Origin: Nitrospira sp. UBA6493 | GTDB taxonomy: Bacteria > Nitrospirota > Nitrospiria > Nitrospirales > Nitrospiraceae | Assembly (NCBI GenBank): GCA_002435325.1 | Contig: DJMJ01000028.1 | Location: 80,951-93,942, forward strand | Direction of reading: 5' to 3' | DNA length: 12,992 nucleotides | Part shown: piece after piece, positions 1-7,845 of the stretch | Numbering within the stretch: the first letter of the stretch is position 1 | Layout: every line of letters begins with the position of its first letter | Notes under the pieces: model-generated | Told to the model about the DNA's origin: nothing | The model's input: the letters and a program-made list of their open reading frames with translations, nothing else | Database searches by the model: none | Program-made: the position numbers and the translations under genes

Positions 1-461
1 TCATACCAATGGCCGATCAGGAGGTAGGAACAGAGGCCGACGGCTTCCCAGAAGACGAACAGTTGGAGGAGGTTGTCGGCGAGCACCAGCATCAGCATCG
101 AAAAGGTAAAGAGCCCGATGTAGCTGAAGAAGCGCGCGTACCCTGTCTCTCCGTGCATATATCCGATGGTGTAAATGTGGACGAGGGAACTCACCGTGGT
201 GACCAGCAACAGCATCACGGCCGTCAGACGGTCGATATAGAGGCCGATGTGAATGTCGAGCGCGCCCGATGTCAGCCAGGTGTACAAGGGCTGGGCAATC
301 ACCCCTCCTTGCCCCACCTCGATGAAGGCGATGACGGCCAAGAGCCATGACAGCAGGACCGCCGGAACGGCAACCAGATGGGCCCGTTCCTTGATCCGCG
401 AGCCGGCGAGGCCGAGCACGAGAAAGGCGGTCAGGGGCAATAATGGAATCAGCGCATACAT
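1..461 (-). CDS. nuoL: NADH-quinone oxidoreductase subunit L, N-terminal part (partial)
   Basis: NuoL is the distal antiporter-like proton-pumping subunit of the complex I membrane arm. The window holds codons 1-153, from the ATG at 461 to the left edge, where two bases of codon 154 remain. Hydrophobic helices alternate with short loops. The stretch around residues 101-153 is strongly family-typical: YMHGE, then RFFSYIGLFTFSM, then LVLADN, and finally FWEAVGLCSYLLIG. Glu139 in that last motif matches the conserved transmembrane glutamate of the proton channel (Glu144 in E. coli NuoL). His151 stands where many homologues have Phe. The start lies 7 nt after the nuoK stop with only a weak ribosome site, so translation is probably coupled to nuoK. 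The 3' part, including the long lateral helix, lies outside the window. Confidence 0.97.
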   Translation of the reverse strand, partial: MYALIPLLPLTAFLVLGLAGSRIKERAHLVAVPAVLLSWLLAVIAFIEVGQGGVIAQPLYTWLTSGALDIHIGLYIDRLTAVMLLLVTTVSSLVHIYTIGYMHGETGYARFFSYIGLFTFSMLMLVLADNLLQLFVFWEAVGLCSYLLIGHWY

Positions 462-468
462 CGTCTAG

Positions 469-774
469 TTACCACTTGAGCAAACTGAATTCTTCGACGT
501 TGATCGTATCCTTGGCCCGGTGCAGGGCAATAATGATCGCCAGCCCCACGGCGACTTCCGCTGCCGCAACGGTCAGGGCGAAAAAGACAAACACCTGGCC
601 GCCGAGATCATGGAGATGCTCGGAGAAGGCCACGAAGTTGATATTCGTGGCGTTCAGCATCAGCTCGACCGACAGCAGAATGGCAATGATGTTCCGACGG
701 ATCAACACCCCGACCATGCCGGTGAGAAAGACCACCGCACTCAATATGACGTAGTAAGTGACGGGGACGGTCAT
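469..774 (-). CDS. nuoK: NADH-quinone oxidoreductase subunit K
   Basis: NuoK is a small membrane-arm subunit (three helices) that carries part of the central hydrophilic axis of complex I. The 101-residue length is normal for the family. Two buried glutamates essential in homologues are visible: Glu37 in LLSVELMLNATNINF and Glu73 in ALTVAAAEVAVGLAI, matching Glu36 and Glu72 of E. coli. The ATG at 774 is preceded by GAGG five nt upstream on the coding strand, a good ribosome site. Immediately upstream of that site lies a five-unit period-7 repeat (784-818). The gene is separated from nuoJ by 70 nt and from nuoL by 7 nt. It looks intact and ordinary. Confidence 0.98.
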   Translation of the reverse strand: MTVPVTYYVILSAVVFLTGMVGVLIRRNIIAILLSVELMLNATNINFVAFSEHLHDLGGQVFVFFALTVAAAEVAVGLAIIIALHRAKDTINVEEFSLLKW

Positions 775-783
775 GACATCCTC

Positions 784-818
784 GTGATGCGTGACGGGTA
801 ACGGGTGACGGGTGATTG
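784..818. repeat. period-7 tandem array upstream of nuoK
   Basis: Five degenerate 7-bp units in the nuoJ-nuoK gap. Read on the plus strand they follow GTGACGG with variants GTGATGC, GTAACGG and GTGATTG, and the spacing is exactly seven throughout. On the coding (minus) strand the units read like CCGTCAC. The last one stops 9 nt before the nuoK ATG, just upstream of its GAGG ribosome site. The array belongs to the same family as those at 7224-7258, 7287-7314 and 10502-10536. Its function is unknown. Confidence 0.8.
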
Positions 819-844
819 GGGCAATCTAGTCGATAGCATTCGCA

Positions 845-1360
845 TCACCCTTCGCTCCTTGCGTCCCCAACATCTCGCTTCGCCAGGATAATCGCGCCGA
901 TCATCGCGACCAGCAGGATCAGCGAGGCGACCTCAAAGGGGAAGAGATAGGTCGAAAAGAGCACTTCGCCGATCGCCAGGGTATTCTCGCCGCTCCCGGT
1001 TTCCACCGGGGCCACGGATTGCGGCGCGGCCGCGATGCTGCCACCGATCAAGACCATGAATTCGATGAACAGCGGGACGCAGACGAAGGCGACCGTGCGC
1101 CATTGGCTATGGTAGCGGTCATCGCGATGGAGGTTGAGCAGCATCACGACGAAGAGGTACAGCACGAGAATCGCGCCTGCGTAGACGATGATTTGGACCG
1201 CCGCGAGGAACTCGGCGTGGAGCGTCACATAGAGCCCGGCGACGTGAAAAAACATCACGAGCAGCGAGAGGGCGCTATAGACCGGGTTTCTCAGCGCGAC
1301 GACCAAGAGGGCGGTTATCGCAATGACCCCGGCGAAATATCCAAAAAACAACTGATCCAC
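845..1360 (-). CDS. nuoJ: NADH-quinone oxidoreductase subunit J
   Basis: NuoJ is a five-helix membrane subunit beside NuoA, NuoH and NuoK. Its third helix takes part in the coupling movements of complex I. The protein is 171 residues, typical for bacteria. The diagnostic stretch is at residues 54-77 (AVQIIVYAGAILVLYLFVVM followed by LLNL), where homologues have the pi-bulge helix. A last conserved helix lies at about 141-160 (PFEVASLILLVAMIGAI). The start is a GTG at 1360, supported by a strong GAGGAG Shine-Dalgarno at 1365-1370 and by protein similarity starting at once. It is 110 nt downstream of nuoI, a gap that contains a stem-loop at the nuoI end. The variable loop at about 108-128 is rich in Ala, Pro, Ser and Gly. 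Confidence 0.97.
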   Translation of the reverse strand: MDQLFFGYFAGVIAITALLVVALRNPVYSALSLLVMFFHVAGLYVTLHAEFLAAVQIIVYAGAILVLYLFVVMLLNLHRDDRYHSQWRTVAFVCVPLFIEFMVLIGGSIAAAPQSVAPVETGSGENTLAIGEVLFSTYLFPFEVASLILLVAMIGAIILAKRDVGDARSEG

Positions 1361-1364
1361 TTTT

Positions 1365-1370
1365 CTCCTC
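1365..1370 (-). promoter_or_regulatory. strong ribosome binding site of nuoJ
   Basis: On the coding strand GAGGAG followed by AAAA precedes the GTG start of nuoJ at 1360. It is the best Shine-Dalgarno in the visible operon and decides the non-ATG start. It lies after a 110-nt gap, so nuoJ can be initiated independently of nuoI. Confidence 0.75.
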
Positions 1371-1446
1371 TAGGGGGCTGTCGCTCTTATTACTTCAGGC
1401 ACAGGCCAATCACTCCCGCACCTCCCCCGCCTGCATGGTAACGAGG

Positions 1447-1472
1447 GAGGCCGGGCTTAACGCTCCGGCCTC
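1447..1472. other. perfect 8-bp stem-loop at the 3' end of nuoI
   Basis: GAGGCCGG at 1447-1454 and CCGGCCTC at 1465-1472 are perfect inverted repeats around a 10-nt loop. On the coding strand the stem begins inside the nuoI stop codon (1471-1473). No T-run follows on the coding strand, so it does not look like a simple intrinsic terminator. It could slow or partly terminate transcription, or protect or process the mRNA between nuoI and nuoJ. The structure is seen; the role is inferred. Confidence 0.6.
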
Positions 1473-2031
1473 AGTTCGGTTTCTGCGGCACGTGCTTGAA
1501 CGCCACGTTGAAGAAGGCGACGTTCGGATGCTGCAACTCCAGGCGCTTTTCGCGCACCGGGAATGACCGGTCGCCGATCGCGAGCAGCTGAGGCTTGTTC
1601 AGATGGAGTTGCCGCTTATCGTACACGGCCCATTCGAATTCCCGGGTCATGCCGAGCGCATCGACCGGGCAGGCATCGACGCACATCCCGCAGAAGAGGC
1701 AGCGCGTCATGTCCATGTAATATTCTTTGGAGTAGCGCTTCGTCGGTTCACCCGGCACTTCTGCGCTGACCACACGAATTACGCGGGACGGACAGGCTGC
1801 TTCGCAGAGATCGCAGCCCACGCATTTCTCCGTTCCATCGTCGTAGCGGAGAAGCGCCAGCATGCCGCGGTAGTTGTCCGGCAGGGTTCGCTTCTCGTGC
1901 GGGTACTGCAGCGTGATCGGCCGGTAGTGCAGCAAATGCGACATCGTGGCTTTCATGCCCACCAGCAGTTCATAGAACGTGATGGTCTTGAGCCAGCCGA
2001 TGAGGCGCTGTGTGCCGGTGGTCTGTGTCAT
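1471..2031 (-). CDS. nuoI: NADH-quinone oxidoreductase subunit I, 2x[4Fe-4S] ferredoxin-type
   Basis: NuoI carries clusters N6a and N6b and passes electrons from NuoG toward the terminal cluster N2 in NuoB. The 186-residue protein has two complete CxxCxxCxxxC(P) motifs: Cys70, 73, 76 with Cys80, and Cys111, 114, 117 with Cys121. Each fourth Cys is followed by Pro. An amphipathic N-terminus (about 10-35) that lies along the membrane surface in known structures precedes the family-typical YRGMLAL segment. The C-terminal tail of about 50 residues is moderately conserved. The ATG at 2031 follows the nuoH stop by 15 nt with a weak ribosome site, consistent with coupling to nuoH. A GC-rich stem-loop overlaps the stop codon. 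The gene appears intact. Confidence 0.98.
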   Translation of the reverse strand: MTQTTGTQRLIGWLKTITFYELLVGMKATMSHLLHYRPITLQYPHEKRTLPDNYRGMLALLRYDDGTEKCVGCDLCEAACPSRVIRVVSAEVPGEPTKRYSKEYYMDMTRCLFCGMCVDACPVDALGMTREFEWAVYDKRQLHLNKPQLLAIGDRSFPVREKRLELQHPNVAFFNVAFKHVPQKPN

Positions 2032-2046
2032 CGTTTACGCCGGTCG

Positions 2047-3123
2047 CTACTTGAATTGGTTATAGATGTACATCGCAATGGCTGTGACGACGATGTTGCC
2101 CAGGGCGATCGGCAGCATCACTTTCCAGCCGAACTTCATCAGTTGGTCGTACCGGAGGCGCGGCAGCGTGGCGCGCAGCCAGAAGAACAAGAAGAGGAAG
2201 CCGTAGACTTTCACGGTGAACCAGGCCACGCCTTCGATCCAGGCAAAGCCCTCCAGCCCGAGCTGGGCGAGGATGGTGCCGGGATAGGGGGCGTTCCATC
2301 CGCCGAGGAACATTGCGGCGGCCACGCAGGAGACCAGCACCATGTTGGCGTATTCGGCGATGAAAAAGAACGCGAAGCGCATACCGCTGTATTCCGTGAA
2401 GAATCCGGCGACCAGCTCGCTTTCCGCTTCCGGCAGGTCGAACGGCACGCGATTGGTTTCGGCGACGGCCGAGATCACGTACACGACGAAGGCGAAAATC
2501 TGCGGGGCCGGAAATGCAAACACATACCAGTGCCAGAATCCCCCGGCCTGGGCTTCGGTAATCTTCACGAGACTGAGCGAACCGGCCATGATCAAGACGC
2601 CGACGATGGCCAATCCGACATTCAATTCGTAGCTGATGACCTGCGCCGCCGACCGCAATCCGCCGAGCAGCGAGTATTTGCTGTTCGAGGCCCACCCGCC
2701 GAGGATGATCCCGTAGGCGCCGATGGAGGCGAAGGCCAGAATGTAGAGAATGCCGATGTTGATATCGCTGATCACGAAGGGCTTGACGGAAATCCCGAAG
2801 ACGTCGATTGTCAGATCGGGTCCGAATGGGATGACGGCAAAGCCGATCATGGCTGGCACCATGGCCAGAATCGGCGCCATGGTGAATAGGAACTTATTCG
2901 CACCGGCTGGGACGATGTCTTCCTTGAAGAACAGCTTCAGTCCGTCGGCAATCGGCTGGAGGATGCCGTAGGGGCCGACTTCCATCGGGCCCATGCGATC
3001 TTGCATCCAGCCGAGCACTTTCCGCTCGGCGAGCGTCAGGATCATCACGGTCAACATTACAATGCCCATGACCGCAGCGATCTGGGCGAGAGACACGGCA
3101 AGGCGCAAGCCTAGTTCAGTCAC
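2047..3123 (-). CDS. nuoH: NADH-quinone oxidoreductase subunit H
   Basis: NuoH (ND1) is the membrane subunit that forms most of the quinone chamber and links the peripheral arm to the pumps. The 358-residue sequence shows the family signatures in order: AERKVLGWMQDRMGP (32-46), YGILQPIADGLKLFFKE (52-68), WASNSKYSLLGGLRSAAQ (144-161), AETNRVPFDLPEAESELVAG (221-240), EYSGMRF with AEYANM (244-261), and LRATLPRLRYDQLM (316-329). The charged loop with many Glu residues near 221-244 faces the quinone path. The start is a GTG at 3123 with an AGGGG ribosome site 7 nt upstream. It is separated from nuoG by an unusually long gap of 118 nt, so it may be expressed with some independence from the NADH module. 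Confidence 0.98.
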   Translation of the reverse strand: MTELGLRLAVSLAQIAAVMGIVMLTVMILTLAERKVLGWMQDRMGPMEVGPYGILQPIADGLKLFFKEDIVPAGANKFLFTMAPILAMVPAMIGFAVIPFGPDLTIDVFGISVKPFVISDINIGILYILAFASIGAYGIILGGWASNSKYSLLGGLRSAAQVISYELNVGLAIVGVLIMAGSLSLVKITEAQAGGFWHWYVFAFPAPQIFAFVVYVISAVAETNRVPFDLPEAESELVAGFFTEYSGMRFAFFFIAEYANMVLVSCVAAAMFLGGWNAPYPGTILAQLGLEGFAWIEGVAWFTVKVYGFLFLFFWLRATLPRLRYDQLMKFGWKVMLPIALGNIVVTAIAMYIYNQFK

Positions 3124-3241
3124 GATGGCACCCCTGGATTAACGGATGATGAACATCCTCACGTTCATAGTATGAAACCGCGGCCCACGATCTCTTCACG
3201 ATGCTATCCTTACACGGTGCGGGCGAGACCGCGTCCGCATC
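3124..3241 (-). other. 118-nt nuoG-nuoH intergenic spacer with possible stem-loops
   Basis: This is the longest gap inside the nuo cluster. Just after the nuoG stop, 3212-3218 and 3228-3234 can pair in seven positions (one G-T) around a 9-nt loop on the coding strand. Further on, ATGAAC (3149-3154) and GTTCAT (3163-3168) form a second small inverted repeat upstream of the nuoH ribosome site. There is no T-run and no convincing -35/-10 pair, so I do not call a terminator or promoter. The period-7 repeats found in other gaps are not evident here. Confidence 0.4.
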
Positions 3242-5911
3242 TTACGACACTTTCACCATGGAAACCGAGGCAGCCCTGATCGAGGGCACCTTGGTGTCTG
3301 GATCGATCACACAGTCGAACAGCCTATTGAGGTCCTGGCTAAAGTGATTCGGAAACCAGGCCTGACCTTCCGGTACGCGGTCAACCACCTTGACGTCGGT
3401 GGTCATCTCACCCCGCGCGTTCGAAAGGCGGACGCGGTTGCCGTCTGCCAGTGAGAAGCGCGCCGCATCTTGCGGATTGATACGCAGGTAGCCCCGTTCC
3501 TCAATTTGCAGCAGTCCCTTCGCGCGCGTGGACAATTTGCCGGAGTGAAACAGACTTTGCACGAGGCTGACCTGCACGGTGCCGTCCGGTTGAGAGACCG
3601 CGGCGGTCAATTGGTACCGGCCGGCGAGATCCGACTCGAATCCCTGCGCGAGATAGCGGTCGATGGCTGCCCGTTCGACTTTCGTCGGCACCGGCGACGG
3701 GCCGAGTGATCCGTATCCTGGGATGAGACTCCGGATCTCTTTCAAGATTTCACGGCTTTCACCGTATTCCAACGGGGTGCCCATCAATCCGGAGAGGGCG
3801 GAGAAGATTTCCCAGTCCGGGCAACATTCACCGGCTGGTTCAACGGTCCGCCGCACGGCTTGCACATGGCCCTCTGTATTCGTGAAGGTACCGTCCTTTT
3901 CTAGCGACGAACAGACCGGGAGGACGACGTGCGCCAGGGCGGCCGTCTCGGTCAGAAAGAGTTCCTGGCATACGAGCAAGTCCAGCTTGGTCAGGGATTC
4001 GCCCACGCGCACGGTGGCGGGCAGGCTGGCCAGGGGATTTTCCCCGACGATAAACATGGCCTTGAGAATGCCTGCTCTGGCACGGTCCAACATCTCGACC
4101 AGCGAGGCGCCGTGATTCGGCGGGGGCTCTTCCTTCCAGAGATTGGCGATCCGGTCTCGTCCGGCCCGGTCCGTGATGGTAGAAGGTCCCGGCAAGAACT
4201 CGGCGGCCGCGCCCATTTCAATGGCGCCCTGATCGTTGTTCTCTTCCGTCAAAGGCGCCAATCCGCAGCCCGGTTGATCGAGCTTTCCGGTGAGCAGCAG
4301 CAGGTCGAACAGGTTCATCGTGCCGGCATAGCCCCGCTCTCCTCGCAGCAAGCCTTGTCCGGCCACGGCGACCACGCGCTTGCCGCCGGCCAGCGCCTTG
4401 GCGGCTGCCACATAGGCAGCTACGTCCATTCCGGTGGCGGCTTGAATTTCAGGCCATGAAAGGGACTGAAGCCGGGCGGTCACGGCGGTCACATATTGGG
4501 GGTGGCGTTGCGTCAGGTCTTTGTCGATCTGGCCCTGTTCGACCACCGCCTTCAACAAACCGAGGACTGCGGCGGTGATCTGGGCCGGAGCGACGCAGAA
4601 ATGGTGCTCCGACAGATTGGCGATATTGCTGATCGTGCCGACGGCCGGCTGGAGCGATTCGATCGTGATGAGCGCCGCCTGCCGTTTCTTGACGGCTTCT
4701 TTGATTTTGAGTCCAGTGATCGGATTAGTTTCCGTGATATTCGTGCCGACGAGGAGCAGCACATCCGCCGCAGCCAGGTCTTCGAAGGTTACGCTCCAGC
4801 GGTGGGTGCCCTGAACCCGCTGCATCGCCTGCACGGCGTTCATGTGGCCGTAGCGGGCGCTGCTGTCGATGTTATTGGTACCGATGGCCAGGCGCAGGAA
4901 TTTCTGGAACAGATACAGCTCTTCGTTGGTGCAGCGGCTGGTGATCAAGCCGCCGAAGGCCTGGCCTCCGTGGTCCTGCTTGATGCGGCTGGCCTGGGCT
5001 GCGATGAATTCCAACGCTTCTTCCCAGGTCGCCTGGACGAGGGCGCCGTTGCGCCGGATGAGCGGATGCGTGAGCCGCTCGGGATGGCTCGTGGCATGGA
5101 AGCCGAAAAACCCCTTCGCGCAGAGGTCGCCGTTGTTGCGTCCCGCGCCCTGGGCGGAATTCACTTCGATCAATTGGTTGTTCTTGGTCTGGACGGTAAT
5201 CTGGCAGCCGTCGCCGCAGTAGCCGCAAATCGTATCCGCCCGTTTCAACATCCAGGGGCGGTACTCATACATGGAGAGGCGGCTGGTAATGGCGCCGACC
5301 GGGCAGATCTGGACGCAGCCGCCGCAGAATTCGCAGTCCAGCGCATGGGCGCCGAAGTGCTTGATTTCCGTCATCGTGCCTCGTCCCACCGGGGCCAGGG
5401 CTTTGACATCCATGACCTCGTCACAATAGCGCACGCAACGCAGGCACTGAACGCAGCGGTTCATCTGGGTTTCGATCAGCGGGCTGAAATATTCCTTTTG
5501 GAAGATGCGTTTAGTTTCGGCGAACCGGCTCGTTGTCGGGGTGTACTGATGGGAGAAGTCCTGCAAGTCGCAGCGTCCACCCTGATCGCAGACCGGACAG
5601 TCCAGCGGATGATTGGCCAGAATGAATTCCAGCACGGATTTATGCGCATCGTTTACGACGGTCGTGGCGGTCTTGATGCTCATGCCTTCGGCGACCGGTG
5701 TGCTGCAGGCGGTCTGGAGCTTCGGCATTTTTTCGACTTCCACCAGGCACATCCGGCAATTGGCGTCCGGCTTCAGCTTTGGGTGGTAGCAGAAATGCGG
5801 AATCATAACGCCGACGCGGCGCGCCGCTTCGATGACGAGCGTGCCCTTCGGCACGGATACCACCATGCCATCGATCGTCACGCGCACCATATCGGCAGTC
5901 TGGTTAGGCAT
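3242..5911 (-). CDS. nuoG: NADH-quinone oxidoreductase subunit G, formate-dehydrogenase-like with extra ferredoxin cluster
   Basis: NuoG relays electrons from NuoF through a chain of Fe-S clusters. The 889 residues show, in order: a [2Fe-2S] domain (Cys41, 52, 55, 69); a His101/Cys105/Cys108/Cys114 cluster; two complete four-Cys motifs (Cys153, 156, 159, 163 and Cys193, 196, 199, 203); a further CxxCxxxC...C cluster (Cys229, 232, 236, 264); then a molybdopterin-oxidoreductase fold and its C-terminal dinucleotide-binding domain (about 780-889). Canonical NuoG keeps only four ligands of the paired motifs, so one cluster more is expected here. The large domain reads like NAD-linked formate dehydrogenase: LCAKG with Lys266, TNEE, GTNNID, GENP and TETA motifs. 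However, the Sec/Cys position is Gly355 (ARYGH) and the conserved arginine position is Thr555, so formate oxidation is unlikely. The ATG at 5911 lies 3 nt after the nuoF stop. Confidence 0.96.
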   Translation of the reverse strand: MPNQTADMVRVTIDGMVVSVPKGTLVIEAARRVGVMIPHFCYHPKLKPDANCRMCLVEVEKMPKLQTACSTPVAEGMSIKTATTVVNDAHKSVLEFILANHPLDCPVCDQGGRCDLQDFSHQYTPTTSRFAETKRIFQKEYFSPLIETQMNRCVQCLRCVRYCDEVMDVKALAPVGRGTMTEIKHFGAHALDCEFCGGCVQICPVGAITSRLSMYEYRPWMLKRADTICGYCGDGCQITVQTKNNQLIEVNSAQGAGRNNGDLCAKGFFGFHATSHPERLTHPLIRRNGALVQATWEEALEFIAAQASRIKQDHGGQAFGGLITSRCTNEELYLFQKFLRLAIGTNNIDSSARYGHMNAVQAMQRVQGTHRWSVTFEDLAAADVLLLVGTNITETNPITGLKIKEAVKKRQAALITIESLQPAVGTISNIANLSEHHFCVAPAQITAAVLGLLKAVVEQGQIDKDLTQRHPQYVTAVTARLQSLSWPEIQAATGMDVAAYVAAAKALAGGKRVVAVAGQGLLRGERGYAGTMNLFDLLLLTGKLDQPGCGLAPLTEENNDQGAIEMGAAAEFLPGPSTITDRAGRDRIANLWKEEPPPNHGASLVEMLDRARAGILKAMFIVGENPLASLPATVRVGESLTKLDLLVCQELFLTETAALAHVVLPVCSSLEKDGTFTNTEGHVQAVRRTVEPAGECCPDWEIFSALSGLMGTPLEYGESREILKEIRSLIPGYGSLGPSPVPTKVERAAIDRYLAQGFESDLAGRYQLTAAVSQPDGTVQVSLVQSLFHSGKLSTRAKGLLQIEERGYLRINPQDAARFSLADGNRVRLSNARGEMTTDVKVVDRVPEGQAWFPNHFSQDLNRLFDCVIDPDTKVPSIRAASVSMVKVS

Positions 5912-5914
5912 GGA

Positions 5915-7222
<1,308 letters not shown>

Positions 7223-7223
7223 A

Positions 7224-7258
7224 GCGTCAGCGTGAAACGTAAAAAGTGAAAGGTGAAC
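7224..7258. repeat. period-7 tandem array abutting the nuoF start
   Basis: On the plus strand the 7-bp units are GCGTCAG (poor), CGTGAAA, CGTAAAA, AGTGAAA and GGTGAAC. On the coding strand they read like TTTCACG and end one nucleotide before the nuoF ATG, so the place normally taken by a ribosome site is repeat. The array is inverted relative to the one at 7287-7314. CGTGAAACGT (7231-7240) and ACGTTTCACG (7305-7314) are perfect complements, so the nuoE-nuoF transcript could fold into a long hairpin. Confidence 0.8.
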
Positions 7259-7286
7259 GCCGCAGTCTCATGATTATCCTCAGTCG

Positions 7287-7314
7287 TCTTACGTGTTACG
7301 TCTCACGTTTCACG
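7287..7314. repeat. period-7 tandem array overlapping the 3' end of nuoE
   Basis: Four 7-bp units, read on the minus strand as CGTGAAA, CGTGAGA, CGTAACA and CGTAAGA. The first two and part of the third are translated: the last nuoE codons (Val-Lys-Arg-Glu-Thr and the TAA stop at 7296-7298) lie in the repeat. The orientation is opposite to the array at 7224-7258, with which it shares a perfect 10-bp inverted repeat. Confidence 0.8.
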
Positions 7315-7835
7315 GCATTCGCCGGTTCCGGCCACAGATAGGGGCCGCTTTTCAACGGGCACGTTCCGTTCGTTTTGAGATCGGCCAGGATGCGATCGAC
7401 CTTCTCTTCCGTCAGGCGCTCATAATAGTCGTCGTTGATCTGCATCATGGGCGCGGTGCCGCAGGCGGCCAGACATTCGACAGCGGTCAGCGTGAAGAGT
7501 CCGTCCGCCGTCGTTTCACCCGGTGTGATTCCGAGCTTGTTCTTCATCCAGCCGATTACGGTATCCGACCCCACCAGGGCGCACATGAGCGACTTGCACA
7601 CTTGAATGTGAAATTTCCCCACCTTCTTCAGATTCAACATCGTGTAGAAGGTCGCGGTTTCATAGACCTGCGAGGGGGTCAATCGCAGCAGTCCGGCGAT
7701 CTCGGTCATCGAGGCTTCCGTGATGTAGCCCTGCTCCCGTTGCGCGAGATAGAGCAATGGAATCAGCGCCGACCGTTTGACCGGATAGCGTGACAGGATC
7801 TCGGCGATTTCGTCTTTGTATTTGTCTTTCAGCAT
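7296..7835 (-). CDS. nuoE: NADH-quinone oxidoreductase subunit E, thioredoxin-like [2Fe-2S]
   Basis: NuoE is the 24-kDa-type subunit with cluster N1a beside the flavin of NuoF. The 179-residue protein has an N-terminal helical part (about 1-70) with the usual segment LLYLAQREQGYI and a VYETATFYTML motif, then a thioredoxin-like [2Fe-2S] domain with ligands Cys80, Cys85, Cys121 and Cys125 (CKSLMC and ECLAACG). Length and ligands are normal. The ATG at 7835 follows the nuoCD stop by 10 nt. The last five residues and the stop codon are encoded by a period-7 repeat array, which suggests the repeat entered or expanded at the gene end and may have altered the C-terminus. A 73-nt gap precedes nuoF. 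Confidence 0.98.
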   Translation of the reverse strand: MLKDKYKDEIAEILSRYPVKRSALIPLLYLAQREQGYITEASMTEIAGLLRLTPSQVYETATFYTMLNLKKVGKFHIQVCKSLMCALVGSDTVIGWMKNKLGITPGETTADGLFTLTAVECLAACGTAPMMQINDDYYERLTEEKVDRILADLKTNGTCPLKSGPYLWPEPANAVKRET

Positions 7836-7845
7836 ATGCCTGTGC

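Noticed and set aside
1447..1472. Intrinsic terminator after nuoI
   Set aside because: There is no T-run after the stem on the coding strand, and nuoJ, nuoK and nuoL follow in the same direction.
1603..2889. Plus-strand open frame of 428 codons
   Set aside because: It is antisense to nuoI and nuoH, with composition typical of a shadow and no ribosome site or motif.
3242..5911. Active formate dehydrogenase fused into or replacing NuoG
   Set aside because: The catalytic Sec/Cys position is Gly and the expected active-site Arg is Thr. The gene sits between nuoF and nuoH in normal nuo order, so it is a structural NuoG.
7224..7314. CRISPR-like array
   Set aside because: The units are 7 bp with no spacers, so this is a degenerate tandem repeat and not repeat-spacer architecture.
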